Origin: Lachnospiraceae bacterium NC2004
GTDB taxonomy: Bacteria; Bacillota; Clostridia; Lachnospirales; Lachnospiraceae
NCBI GenBank assembly: GCA_000621905.1
Contig: JHXB01000012.1
Location: forward strand, 1 to 64,000
DNA: 64,000 nt
Direction: 5' to 3'
Numbering within the stretch: position 1 is the stretch's first letter; every line of letters starts with the position of its first letter. This document shows positions 37,239 to 46,072 of this stretch, in pieces. The notes below the pieces were generated by a model that made no database searches, was not told the origin of the DNA, and worked only from the letters and a program-made list of their open reading frames with translations. A program made the position numbers and the translations under genes.

Positions 37239-38123
37239 ATGGACGGTATAATAAACATATACAAAGAGCGGGACTACACCTCCCATGACGTAGTCGCAAG
37301 GCTACGAGGTATATTACACATAAAAAAAATAGGCCACACAGGCACCTTAGACCCAGAAGCAGAAGGCGTTCTTCCGTGTTGTATTGGCAAAGGAACCAAG
37401 CTTGTTGACTTAATCGCCGACAGGAGCAAAGAGTATGAAGCTGTTATGCGACTCGGTGTGACGACAGATACCGAGGATATGACCGGCAACATTTTATCGA
37501 CATCTAATGTTGATGCAAATGAAGAAGATATAAGAAAAGCGGTATCCTCATTTGTCGGAGAGATAGACCAGATACCACCTATGTATTCCGCGCTTAAAGT
37601 CAACGGCAAAAAGCTCTACGAACTTGCAAGAGAAGGAGTCACAATCAAGAGAAAGCCAAGGCGTATTACTATTGAAGGAATAGATATTATAAATATTGAT
37701 CTTCCGCTTGTGACTATGAAGATTGGTTGCTCTAAAGGAACATATATCAGAAGTTTGTGCAGAGATATTGGAGAGAAGTTAGGTTGCGGTGCAGCAATGG
37801 AGAGCCTTGTTAGAAGCAGAGTCGGTGTATTTAATATAGAAGATGCGATTAAACTTGACGAGGTTGAAAAGTTAGTCGATGAAGGCAAGATAGAGGATTA
37901 CATAAAGAGCGTAGACTTGATGTTTAGCGATATTCCTAAAGTTGTTATAAATGAAGAACTCAACAAAAAGGCAGATAACGGCAATTCTTTTTACAATAAT
38001 GAGTTAAATGTAAACGATGAAGAGATTAGGGTTTATAAGCAGGACGGTACTTTTATAGGGGTCTATAAGTATGTTAAGGGCGAGAGATTATATAAACCAG
38101 TTAAGCTGTTTTTTACCAGATAG
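37239..38123 (+). CDS. truB: tRNA pseudouridine(55) synthase
   Basis: A 294-aa enzyme that makes pseudouridine 55 in the T-loop of tRNAs. The catalytic Asp is in GHTGTLDPEAEGVLP; RLGVTTDTEDMTG and CSKGTYIRSLCRDIGEKLG are further family motifs. A C-terminal PUA-like part follows. GAGG stands 8 nt before the ATG. A terminator and a palindromic repeat separate it from nrnA, so it may have its own promoter; ribF follows after 11 nt. Confidence 0.95.
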   Translation: MDGIINIYKERDYTSHDVVARLRGILHIKKIGHTGTLDPEAEGVLPCCIGKGTKLVDLIADRSKEYEAVMRLGVTTDTEDMTGNILSTSNVDANEEDIRKAVSSFVGEIDQIPPMYSALKVNGKKLYELAREGVTIKRKPRRITIEGIDIINIDLPLVTMKIGCSKGTYIRSLCRDIGEKLGCGAAMESLVRSRVGVFNIEDAIKLDEVEKLVDEGKIEDYIKSVDLMFSDIPKVVINEELNKKADNGNSFYNNELNVNDEEIRVYKQDGTFIGVYKYVKGERLYKPVKLFFTR

Positions 38124-38134
38124 GAAGATGTGTT

Positions 38135-39055
38135 ATGAATTATTATCATAATCCGGTTAATACAACATTTCCACCATGTGTTATCGCTCTCGGTAAGTTT
38201 GACGGAATACATGTTGGCCACAGAAAGTTGATTGACGAAGTCATAAAGAGAAAATCAGAAGAGTTAAAAAGTGCTGTGTTTACATTTGACAAGAGTATCT
38301 TGGAGTTTAATGATCCTGATCTTCTTCCGATTATGAGGGAAGAAGAGAGGATTAGACTTTTTGAGGAACTTGGAATAGATTACATGGCAAGTTATACATT
38401 TGACGACAATCTAATGAATATGACCAGGGAAGAATTCACCAGAGATATTCTGATTGGCAGATTATCCGCTAAGGTTGTCGTTATAGGCGAGGACTTTAGA
38501 TTCGGCAAAGGCAGAGAAGGAAGTGCTTTGTGGCTTAAAGAGATGTCTTCTGAATACGGTATAGAGGTTGTAATCGTACCAGACGTCACCGAGGGTGAGA
38601 TAAGGGTATCGAGTTCAATGATCAGAGAGTATCTGTCCAACGGCGATATAGTTAAGGCAAATGAAATGCTTGGGCGCCCGTATTCTATAGAAGGTCAGAT
38701 TATCCACGGAAGAGAGCTTGGAAGAACGATTGGTATCCCGACAACCAATGTGAGAATGCCGGCAGAGCAGTTCGTACCTTTAAAGGGAGTCTATATCACG
38801 AAGAATTATATAGATGGTGAAGTGATATACGGCGTTACCAATATAGGTTTTAAGCCTACGGTTAACGGTCATCATTTGCTGGCTGAGACCAATCTGTTTA
38901 ACTTTTATAAAGATGTATATGACAGAATGATGAAGATAGAACTCTTAGAGTTTATAAGACCTGAGAAGAAATTTGGCTCAGTTATGGAGCTGCAAAGCGA
39001 GATGGAAAACAACATCCTCTACGCCCAAAATTACGTAAAAAAGCGATTTAACTAG
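38135..39055 (+). CDS. ribF: Bifunctional riboflavin kinase/FMN adenylyltransferase
   Basis: A 306-aa protein. The N-terminal FAD synthetase domain (about 10-170) has ALGKFDGIHVGHRKLID with the GxHxGH nucleotidyltransferase motif and SSSMIREYLSNGD. The C-terminal riboflavin kinase domain (about 180-305) has IHGRELGRTIGIPTTNV and GVYITKNYID. It converts riboflavin to FMN and FAD. It is probably co-transcribed with truB. Confidence 0.95.
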   Translation: MNYYHNPVNTTFPPCVIALGKFDGIHVGHRKLIDEVIKRKSEELKSAVFTFDKSILEFNDPDLLPIMREEERIRLFEELGIDYMASYTFDDNLMNMTREEFTRDILIGRLSAKVVVIGEDFRFGKGREGSALWLKEMSSEYGIEVVIVPDVTEGEIRVSSSMIREYLSNGDIVKANEMLGRPYSIEGQIIHGRELGRTIGIPTTNVRMPAEQFVPLKGVYITKNYIDGEVIYGVTNIGFKPTVNGHHLLAETNLFNFYKDVYDRMMKIELLEFIRPEKKFGSVMELQSEMENNILYAQNYVKKRFN

Positions 39056-39064
39056 ATGTTTTGC

Positions 39065-39093
39065 TTTACAAATGATAGAGGCTGTGATATAAT
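39065..39093 (+). promoter_or_regulatory. Promoter of rpsO
   Basis: TTTACA at 39065-39070 and TATAAT at 39088-39093 with a 17-nt spacer. Predicted start near 39100. Confidence 0.78.
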
Positions 39094-39099
39094 CGCTAA

Positions 39100-39185
39100 T
39101 GTTTGACGACCATTGCTAGGGAATGGGACACTCCGACCTAATCCTTGGTGATTGGCATATAAGAATATGAAAGGAGATCAAAGCT
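39100..39185 (+). promoter_or_regulatory. rpsO 5' leader, possible S15 autoregulatory site
   Basis: An 86-nt leader with self-complementary blocks around CCATTGCTAGGGAATGG (CCATT pairing with AATGG) and GGTGATTGGC before the AAAGGAG site. S15 represses its own mRNA in several bacteria through leader structures that differ by lineage, so a regulatory role here is inferred from position and structure only. Confidence 0.4.
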
Positions 39186-39452
39186 ATGGTAACTAAAGAG
39201 ATGAAGCAGGATATCATCAATACTTATGGTAAGGACAGCAACGATACAGGTTCTGTTGAAGTACAGGTTGCACTTTTAACAGCTCGTATCAAGGACCTTA
39301 ACAACCATTTGGATGTTAATCCTAAGGATCATCATTCAAGAAGAGGCTTACTTAAGATGGTAGGTCAGAGACGTCGTCTTTTGGCTTACTTAAAGGCTAA
39401 GGATATCGAAGGATATCGTGCTCTTATTGAGAAGCTTGGACTTAGAAAGTAA
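39186..39452 (+). CDS. rpsO: 30S ribosomal protein S15
   Basis: An 88-aa protein binding 16S rRNA in the platform. The family signatures [35 protein letters not shown] and the final [10 protein letters not shown] are present; length is standard. It has its own promoter and terminator. Confidence 0.98.
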   Translation: MVTKEMKQDIINTYGKDSNDTGSVEVQVALLTARIKDLNNHLDVNPKDHHSRRGLLKMVGQRRRLLAYLKAKDIEGYRALIEKLGLRK

Positions 39453-39463
39453 GATTTTATGCG

Positions 39464-39486
39464 GGGGAGCTTATTGCTCCCCTTTT
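39464..39486 (+). terminator. Terminator after rpsO
   Basis: GGGGAGC at 39464-39470 and GCTCCCC at 39476-39482 with a TTATT loop, then TTTT. Confidence 0.85.
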
Positions 39487-39514
39487 GTTATATGTTAAGA
39501 TAGAGGGATGTAAT

Positions 39515-40366
39515 ATGATTTTAAACGGTGGAATTGTCTTAGAAGGCGGTGGAATGAGAGGTTTTTACACTGCCGGCGTTCTTGACTATCTCATTAAGAG
39601 AGATACATATTTTAATGATTGTTTTGGTGTTTCTGCAGGTGCCACTCAAGGGTGTAACTACCTTTCTAAGCAGAGAAAACGCGGTATCAAGGTTGTTTTA
39701 AAATTCGCAGATACCAAGCAATATGCTTCGCCTATGGCCAAGTTTATTACAGGAGATTTTTACGAGAGGAAGTTTCATACGGACACAGTTCCTAACAAGC
39801 TTTTGCCGTATGATTATGAGACTGCTCTCAACAATCCTATGAACTTCTACGCTGTGGTTACAGATTGTGATACCGGCGAGGCAGTGTATCATTTGTCAAA
39901 TGATGTTAAGAATGAGATGGACTGGATATGGGCGTCCGGATGTCTTCCGTTTTTCACCAAAGTTGTTGAGATAGACGGCGGGCATTATTTGGACGGTGGT
40001 TTGTCTGATTCGATTCCAATCAGAAAAGCTGAAGAGCTTAACAGCAAGAACCTTGTTGTATTAACCAGGGATGAGGACTACAGAAAGAAGAGTTCAAGAG
40101 GAACCAACCAACTTATGAAGGTTAGATATAGAGCGTATCCTAAGCTTATTGAAGCTGTTAAGAACAGACCGGAAGTATATAACGATACGCTTGACTATAT
40201 TAAAGAACAGCAAGAAGAAGGTAAAGTCTTTGTGTTAAGGCCGAAGGTACCTGTAACCATTGGCAGACTTGAGAAAGACAAAGAAGCAATCAAGGAGCTA
40301 TATAAGTCAGGTTTCCTTGATGCTAAGGAACACTATGATGACATAGTGAGATTCTTTAACGAATAA
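39515..40366 (+). CDS. Patatin-like phospholipase
   Basis: A 283-aa cytoplasmic serine lipase of the patatin/RssA type. It has the oxyanion motif GGGMRG near residue 13, the nucleophile elbow GVSAG near residue 36 and the catalytic Asp in YLDGGLSDSIPI near residue 155. The ATG at 39515 follows GAGGG; the more upstream in-frame ATG falls in the rpsO terminator region. The substrate is unknown. aroD follows with a 12-nt gap. Confidence 0.9.
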   Translation: MILNGGIVLEGGGMRGFYTAGVLDYLIKRDTYFNDCFGVSAGATQGCNYLSKQRKRGIKVVLKFADTKQYASPMAKFITGDFYERKFHTDTVPNKLLPYDYETALNNPMNFYAVVTDCDTGEAVYHLSNDVKNEMDWIWASGCLPFFTKVVEIDGGHYLDGGLSDSIPIRKAEELNSKNLVVLTRDEDYRKKSSRGTNQLMKVRYRAYPKLIEAVKNRPEVYNDTLDYIKEQQEEGKVFVLRPKVPVTIGRLEKDKEAIKELYKSGFLDAKEHYDDIVRFFNE

Positions 40367-40378
40367 TAGGTGGATATT

Positions 40379-41128
40379 ATGGCAAACGTTAACATTAGAA
40401 ATACAATAATTGGCGGCGGACACACCGCGATTGCGGTTCCGATAGTAGGGCGCAATAAGGATGACATCGAGAATCAGGCATTTTCAGTAGCTAAATATAC
40501 TCCTGATATTATTGAATTTCGTGCGGATTTCTATGACGGATTATATGAAAAAGCCAAGCTTACTGCTTGTTTAGACAGCATCAGAAATATAGTTAAGGAT
40601 ATTCCTTTGTTGTTTACAATAAGAACGTCAAGAGAAGGTGGAGAAGCGAAAGTCACCTATGAAGTGTATTCTGATATTATTACGAGTGTAGCCGAGTCGG
40701 GACTTGTTGATGCGATAGATGTTGAAGTGTATTTTAATGAAGATACGCCTAACCTTATTAAGACCATCCAGGATAAAGGAGTTAAGGTCATTGCTTCGTA
40801 TCATGATTTTGATAAGACACCGGGTAAGACTGATATTGTTCTGACTTTGGGCAAGCTTATCAAGAGCGGAGCAGATGTTGCCAAGATTGCTGTTATGCCT
40901 AAAAGCAGCAGGGATGTAGTTAATCTCATAGATTCTGCAATTTCTGTGGGTGAGAGATATCCTGATACTCCGGTAGCTGCTATGGCTATGGGTAAACTAG
41001 GCGTGATTTCAAGACTTTGCGTTGGTTCGTTCGGCAACGCGATTACATTTGCAAATGTTGGCAAAGAGTCAGCACCGGGGCAGGTTGATATCGAAGATCT
41101 GAGAAGTATAATTAAGTATATGATTTAA
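40379..41128 (+). CDS. aroD: Type I 3-dehydroquinate dehydratase
   Basis: A 249-aa class I (Schiff-base) enzyme of the shikimate pathway that dehydrates 3-dehydroquinate. Visible are IIEFRADFYD, the catalytic His in VIASYHDFDKTP, the Schiff-base Lys in VAKIAVMPKS, and the C-terminal MGKLGVISRLCVGSFGNAIT. The start ATG at 40379 follows AGGTGG. It stands apart from other shikimate genes, behind the patatin-like gene. Confidence 0.95.
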   Translation: MANVNIRNTIIGGGHTAIAVPIVGRNKDDIENQAFSVAKYTPDIIEFRADFYDGLYEKAKLTACLDSIRNIVKDIPLLFTIRTSREGGEAKVTYEVYSDIITSVAESGLVDAIDVEVYFNEDTPNLIKTIQDKGVKVIASYHDFDKTPGKTDIVLTLGKLIKSGADVAKIAVMPKSSRDVVNLIDSAISVGERYPDTPVAAMAMGKLGVISRLCVGSFGNAITFANVGKESAPGQVDIEDLRSIIKYMI

Positions 41129-41130
41129 AA

Positions 41131-41198
41131 GATTCTTCGCTGCGCTCAGAATGACAAAACTACCCATGTCATCCTGAGGAACATCGTTCCGAAGGATC
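41131..41198. repeat. Two dispersed palindromic repeats, inverted and forward
   Basis: GATTCTTCGCTGCGCTCAGA ending ATGAC (41131-41155) is the inverted form; GTCATCCTGAGGAACATCGT and TCCGAAGGATC (41168-41198) is a diverged forward form with a longer inner palindrome. Confidence 0.75.
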
Positions 41199-41232
41199 TT
41201 AAAAAGATATTTTGTTACGCTTAAGATTTTAG

Positions 41233-41261
41233 TAGAAAAATATTTTTAATAGTGTTATAAT
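41233..41261 (+). promoter_or_regulatory. Probable promoter of pnp
   Basis: TATAAT at 41256-41261 with a weak -35 TAGAAA at 41233-41238, 17-nt spacer. The predicted start (about 41268) is right at the first arm of the leader structure. Confidence 0.55.
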
Positions 41262-41267
41262 GTTTGA

Positions 41268-41407
41268 ATACGGGCTTGATATTTATACATTCGTATAGAT
41301 GAATCCGAGACTTCTTAGGAGTTTTGTGTATCACAGAGCTGCTAAGTGGTTTCGGGAACAGCCCGTCAATAATAAATTATAGGGTATATCCCGGAAGGAG
41401 AGTCATT
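41268..41407 (+). promoter_or_regulatory. pnp leader RNA with a three-way-junction fold
   Basis: CGGGCT at 41271-41276 pairs with AGCCCG at 41360-41365 and encloses two hairpins. One is TATAC (41284-41288) with GTATA (41293-41297). The other is long: CCGAGACTTCTTAGGAG (41305-41321) with CTGCTAAGTGGTTTCGG (41339-41355), topped by TGTG-TAT-CACA. In E. coli, pnp is autoregulated through an RNase III-cleaved leader hairpin; a similar role here is inference. Confidence 0.55.
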
Positions 41408-43495
41408 ATGGCTTACAAGAGTTTTAGTATGGAGCTTGCCGGCAGAACATTGACTGTCGATGTAGACAGAGTAGGCAAGCAGGCTAACGGATGCGCATTC
41501 ATGCACTATGGTGACACCACAGTTCTTTCAACTGCAACAGCATCTGAGAAGCCTAGAGATGGTATTGATTTCTTCCCTCTTTCAGTTGAGTTTGAGGAGA
41601 AGATGTACGCAGTTGGTAAGATCCCTGGTGGATTCAACAAGCGTGAGGGTAAGGCATCTGAGAACTCAGTTCTTACCGCCCGCGTTATTGATAGACCTAT
41701 GCGTCCTTTATTCCCTAAGGATTATCGTAATGATGTAACTCTTAACAACCTTGTTATGAGTGTAGATCCTGATTGCAGACCTGAGCTTGTTGCAATGCTC
41801 GGTTCATCAATCGCTACATGTATTTCAGATATTCCTTTTGACGGACCATGTGCTATGACACAGATGGGTATGATCGATGGAGAGTTCATCGTTAACCCTA
41901 CTCAGGAGCAGTGGGCATCAGGAGACTTAAAGCTCACAGTTGCTTCTACCAAAGAGAAGGTTATTATGATTGAGGCAGGTGCTAACTTAATTCCTGACGA
42001 CAAGATGATCGAGGCTATCTACAAGTGTCATGATGTTAACCAGACAATTATTGAGTTTATTGAGAACATTGTTGCTACATGCGGTAAGACCAAGCACGAG
42101 TATGAGCACTATGTAATTCCTGAGGAGATGTTCAACAAGATTAAAGAGATCGTTCCTCCTGAGGAGATGGAGAAGGCTGTATTTACAGACGAGAAGCAGG
42201 TTAGAGAAGAGAACATCAGAAATGTAACCGCTAAGTTAGAGGAAGCATTTGCAGATAATGAAGAGTATCTTGCACTCTTAGGAGATGCTGTTTATCAGTA
42301 TCAGAAGAAGACAGTTCGTAAGATGATTTTGAAGGATCACAAGCGTCCTGACGGAAGAGCAATCGATCAGATCAGACCTTTGTCTGCTGAGATCGACCTT
42401 ATTCCTAGAGTACACGGTTCAGCAATGTTCACTCGTGGACAGACACAGATCTGTAACGTAGTTACATTGGCACCTCTTTCAGAGGCACAGAAGGTAGACG
42501 GTCTTGATGACAATGTAACCAAGAAGCGTTACATCCATCATTACAATTTCCCTTCATACTCAGTTGGTGAGACCAAGCCTTCAAGAGGACCTGGACGTCG
42601 TGAGATTGGACATGGTGCGTTAGCAGAGAGAGCGTTGATTCCTGTACTTCCTTCAGAGGAAGAGTTCCCATACGCTATTCGTTCAGTATCAGAGACATTT
42701 GAGTCTAACGGTTCAACATCTATGGCTTCTACATGTTCTTCATGTATGGCATTGATGGCAGCCGGTGTTCCTCTTAAGGATATGGTTGCAGGTATTTCTT
42801 GTGGTTTGGTTACCGGAGATACTGATGATGATTATCTTGTACTTACAGATATTCAGGGATTAGAGGATTTCTTCGGAGATATGGACTTTAAGGTAACCGG
42901 TACTCATGATGGTATTAGTGCTATCCAGATGGATATCAAGATTCATGGTCTTACCCGTCCTATCGTAGAAGAGGCTATTCGTCGTGCTCATGAGGCTCGT
43001 AACTTCATCATGGATGAGTGTATGAGCAATGCAATTGCTGAGCCTAGAGATCACGTTGGTGAGTACGCACCTAAGATTATTCAGACCAAGATTGATGTTG
43101 AGAAGATTAGCGAAGTTATCGGTCAGCGCGGTAAGACAATCAACAAGATTATCGAGGAGACCGGAGTTAAGATTGACATCAGCGAAGAGGGTGTTGTATT
43201 TATCTGTGGCGTAGAGCAGGAAGGCATGGATAAGGCATATAAGATTATTCGTTCTATAGTTGATCCTATCGAAGTTGGCGCAGTTTATGAAGGTGAAGTT
43301 GTAAGAATTATGAACTTCGGTGCTTTCGTGCAGTTAGCTCCTAACAAGGATGGATTGATTCATATTTCTAAGCTCTCTAAAGATAGAGTTGAGAAGGTTG
43401 AGGATGTTGTTAACATCGGAGACAAGGTTAAGGTTAAAGTCTTAGAGGTTGACAGAATGGGAAGAATTAATCTTCAGCTTTCTGAGAAGATGTAA
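41408..43495 (+). CDS. pnp: Polynucleotide phosphorylase
   Basis: A 695-aa 3'-5' phosphorolytic exoribonuclease. It has two RNase PH domains (about 1-210 and 315-535; GPGRREIGHGALAERAL and the STSMASTCSSCMALMAAGVP region in the second) separated by a helical domain. KH (about 550-610, VIGQRGKTINKIIEETGVKI) and S1 (about 620-692) domains follow at the C-terminus. The ATG at 41408 follows AAGGAG; the upstream in-frame ATG lies within the leader hairpin. Confidence 0.97.
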   Translation: MAYKSFSMELAGRTLTVDVDRVGKQANGCAFMHYGDTTVLSTATASEKPRDGIDFFPLSVEFEEKMYAVGKIPGGFNKREGKASENSVLTARVIDRPMRPLFPKDYRNDVTLNNLVMSVDPDCRPELVAMLGSSIATCISDIPFDGPCAMTQMGMIDGEFIVNPTQEQWASGDLKLTVASTKEKVIMIEAGANLIPDDKMIEAIYKCHDVNQTIIEFIENIVATCGKTKHEYEHYVIPEEMFNKIKEIVPPEEMEKAVFTDEKQVREENIRNVTAKLEEAFADNEEYLALLGDAVYQYQKKTVRKMILKDHKRPDGRAIDQIRPLSAEIDLIPRVHGSAMFTRGQTQICNVVTLAPLSEAQKVDGLDDNVTKKRYIHHYNFPSYSVGETKPSRGPGRREIGHGALAERALIPVLPSEEEFPYAIRSVSETFESNGSTSMASTCSSCMALMAAGVPLKDMVAGISCGLVTGDTDDDYLVLTDIQGLEDFFGDMDFKVTGTHDGISAIQMDIKIHGLTRPIVEEAIRRAHEARNFIMDECMSNAIAEPRDHVGEYAPKIIQTKIDVEKISEVIGQRGKTINKIIEETGVKIDISEEGVVFICGVEQEGMDKAYKIIRSIVDPIEVGAVYEGEVVRIMNFGAFVQLAPNKDGLIHISKLSKDRVEKVEDVVNIGDKVKVKVLEVDRMGRINLQLSEKM

Positions 43496-43513
43496 TTTAT
43501 AGACACTTTATCG

Positions 43514-43534
43514 GGGGTCGATTTTATCGACCCC
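43514..43534 (+). terminator. Hairpin terminator after pnp
   Basis: GGGGTCGAT at 43514-43522 and ATCGACCCC at 43526-43534 form a perfect 9-bp stem with a TTT loop, followed by an AT-rich but not pure T stretch. Confidence 0.75.
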
Positions 43535-43562
43535 TAATTAATTTAGAAGGATAAGAGAGAAG

Positions 43563-45095
43563 ATGATGAAGAGGTTTAAAAGGATAGTGGCACTTGTTAT
43601 TGCATTTGCAATAATTGCAACTTCTTTTAATATGGTTTATGCCGAGGAGGCTTCGGGAGATTCGAGCGCTGCTAAGGTAAGTGCTGATGCGTCTGATGAT
43701 GCTGTGTCTTCTGATGCTTATAAAGCCACGAGTGAGGTCAAGACAGAAGTTACAACGGAGGTTATGACTACCGAGGTTTTAACAACTGAAGATGTAAACA
43801 CTGATATATCAAGCGCAGAAGCTTCAACAGATGCGTCCGCTGATGCTCCTTTTAGTGAGGCTAGTAAGGTTGACAGCATCTACCTTACTGCACATGGTAA
43901 GACCAAGGTTGTTGTCAGCTGGACGAGCGTATATCAAGCTACAGGGTATCTAGTATATAAGAAGGCTCCGAGCGCCTCTTATAAGCTGGTTTCATTTGTA
44001 TATGAATGTAAGTATACTGATTCTTCTGTTAAGTACGGCAAGACCTACGAGTATAAGATTGTTCCTGTTATGGATACCAATGCTTCTATGGAGGCTTCGG
44101 CAGATGCATCAAGGGACGCAAGTTATTATGTAAGTGGCGATGGCATTATTAAAGGATTAGAGAATTCAATCACATTTAAGAACGCTAAGATTGTTGCGAC
44201 CGGACATCAGAAGTATACATATACTGAGATGAAGGGAGATATTGCACTTCTTTGTAAGAATTATCATGGGATTGTTAAGTCTCATGTCTTTGGTAAGAGT
44301 GAGGATAACCGCAATCTTTACGATGTTACAGTCGGTAACCCTAACGCCAAGAAGTCGCTTATGGTCGTGGCTTCAATTCACGCGAGAGAGTATATGACTA
44401 CGGTTGTTACTATGTCGCAGATTGAGTATTATCTTCAGAATTATTACAGCAAGATTGACGGTAAGAGCGTATCAGGGACTCTTGATAATATATGTATTCA
44501 TTTTGTACCTATGGCCAATCCTGACGGTGTTACTATATCCCAGAGCGGGTTTAATTCTATCAGGAACAAGACGTTAAGAGCCAAGCTTAAGAAGATGCCG
44601 GGATATTCAAGACAGTGGAAGTCCAACGCGAGAGGTGTTGATCTTAATCGCAACTACGCATATAAGTTTAGAAGGCGTGGAATAAGAGGCCAGGAAGGAT
44701 ATTCAGGTGCTAAGGCATCGAGCGAGAAGGAGACCAAAGCGATTTCCAAACTTATTACAAGTCTTAAGTCTAAGGGGCTTAAGGGTGCTGTTAATTATCA
44801 TACTATGGGTAGTATTATATTCGGTGGTATAAAAAAGAGTGCTGCGGCATATAAGAATACCAAGAGGATGTACAAGGTTGCCAAGAACACAACCAAGTAT
44901 TTAGCGAGCGAGGCTGTTGGTTATGGTTCAAGCGGATACGGCAATTTAAGAGAGTATTTTATGTATACCAAGAAGGTGCCTAGCATTACCATTGAGGTTG
45001 GAAGGTACTGCAATCCGGTTCCGCAGAGTCAGTTCAAAGGAATCTGGAGTAAGAATAAGAAGCTTGTTTTAAGGGAAGCGAGATTATTTGACTAA
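43563..45095 (+). CDS. Secreted M14-family zinc carboxypeptidase
   Basis: A 510-aa protein with a signal peptide (cleavage near VYAEE, residue 27), a long Ala/Asp/Ser/Thr-rich linker (about 30-105), an FN3-like domain (about 107-195) and a C-terminal M14 domain (about 215-510). Zinc ligands are visible as SIHAREY (HxxE) and the later His in AVNYHTMGS. The substrate-binding Arg lies in GVDLNRNYAYKF and the catalytic Glu in ITIEVGRYC. It probably trims peptides outside the cell. AAGGATAAGAGAG lies upstream of two adjacent ATGs; metA follows after 14 nt. Confidence 0.88.
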   Translation: MMKRFKRIVALVIAFAIIATSFNMVYAEEASGDSSAAKVSADASDDAVSSDAYKATSEVKTEVTTEVMTTEVLTTEDVNTDISSAEASTDASADAPFSEASKVDSIYLTAHGKTKVVVSWTSVYQATGYLVYKKAPSASYKLVSFVYECKYTDSSVKYGKTYEYKIVPVMDTNASMEASADASRDASYYVSGDGIIKGLENSITFKNAKIVATGHQKYTYTEMKGDIALLCKNYHGIVKSHVFGKSEDNRNLYDVTVGNPNAKKSLMVVASIHAREYMTTVVTMSQIEYYLQNYYSKIDGKSVSGTLDNICIHFVPMANPDGVTISQSGFNSIRNKTLRAKLKKMPGYSRQWKSNARGVDLNRNYAYKFRRRGIRGQEGYSGAKASSEKETKAISKLITSLKSKGLKGAVNYHTMGSIIFGGIKKSAAAYKNTKRMYKVAKNTTKYLASEAVGYGSSGYGNLREYFMYTKKVPSITIEVGRYCNPVPQSQFKGIWSKNKKLVLREARLFD

Positions 45096-45109
45096 AATGA
45101 GGTGATGAT

Positions 45110-46018
45110 ATGCCTATAAGAATAGACAATGATATACCGGTTAAGAAGATATTAGAGGATGAGAATATATTTGTCATGGATGAGAATCGTGCGATGAGTC
45201 AGGATATTCGTCCGCTTGAGATTCTTATTCTTAATCTTATGCCGCTTAAGGAGAGTACGGAGCTTGATCTTTTTAGAAGCCTTTCTAACACCCCTTTGCA
45301 GCTTAATATTACTCTTATAAGGACTAGGTCTTATGAGAGTAAGCACACTGATAAAGAACATCTTGAGAGGTTTTATTCTACATTTGACGAGATTAAATCA
45401 AGAAAATTTGACGGTTTGATGATTACCGGTGCTCCTGTTGAGAAGATGGATTTCGAGGACGTTGAGTACTGGGATGAGTTGAAGGAGATTATGGATTGGT
45501 CGGAGACAAATGTTACTTCTACGATTCATATATGCTGGGGAGCCCAGGCGGGACTTTACTATCGTTATGGCATACCTAAGCTTAACCTTCCTAAGAAGCT
45601 TTCAGGAGTTTACAGATATAAGACATATCACAGGAAGACTCCTCTTGTAAGAGGATTTGATGATACTTTTATGGCGCCGCAGTCAAGATATACTGAGGCT
45701 TCGAGGGCTGCAATCAAGGCTAACGACCGACTTGAGATAGTTGCAGATTCTAAGAATCACGGCGCTTATCTTATCATCGGAGATGAGGGTAAGAATATAT
45801 TTGTGACCGGTCATCCGGAGTATGATGTTATGACGCTTGACAGCGAGTATAGAAGGGATATTGCCAGAGGACTTGATCCGGATATACCTGAGAATTATTA
45901 TCCTGATGATGATCCGGATAATCATCCTAGCAAGACCTGGAGATGCCATGCCAATACACTTTATTACAATTGGCTCAATTATTATGTGTACCAGGTGACA
46001 CCTTACGATTTGGGATGA
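45110..46018 (+). CDS. metA: Homoserine O-acyltransferase, predicted acetyl-CoA specific
   Basis: A 302-aa MetA-family enzyme that activates homoserine for methionine synthesis. The N-terminal MPIRIDNDIPVKKILEDENI and LEILILNLMPLKESTELD are family hallmarks. The catalytic Cys142 is in HICWGAQAGLYYRYG. Residue 111 is Glu (GAPVEKMDFEDV). In the family, Glu at this position has been linked to acetyl-CoA use (as in Bacillus cereus) and Gly to succinyl-CoA use (E. coli). No sulfhydrylase gene is nearby. Confidence 0.95.
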   Translation: MPIRIDNDIPVKKILEDENIFVMDENRAMSQDIRPLEILILNLMPLKESTELDLFRSLSNTPLQLNITLIRTRSYESKHTDKEHLERFYSTFDEIKSRKFDGLMITGAPVEKMDFEDVEYWDELKEIMDWSETNVTSTIHICWGAQAGLYYRYGIPKLNLPKKLSGVYRYKTYHRKTPLVRGFDDTFMAPQSRYTEASRAAIKANDRLEIVADSKNHGAYLIIGDEGKNIFVTGHPEYDVMTLDSEYRRDIARGLDPDIPENYYPDDDPDNHPSKTWRCHANTLYYNWLNYYVYQVTPYDLG

Positions 46019-46028
46019 ATTTATTTGT

Positions 46029-46045
46029 GGAGCACACTGTGCTCC
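46029..46045. repeat. Short perfect palindrome between metA and the HAD gene
   Basis: GGAGCAC at 46029-46035 and GTGCTCC at 46039-46045 with a 3-nt loop. No T run follows, so it is weak as a terminator. Confidence 0.4.
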
Positions 46046-46072
46046 GCTACGAATATAGAAAGAGTTAATTAT

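Noticed and set aside
46029-46045. Terminator between metA and the HAD gene
   Set aside because: The palindrome is perfect but no T run follows, so it is listed only as a repeat.
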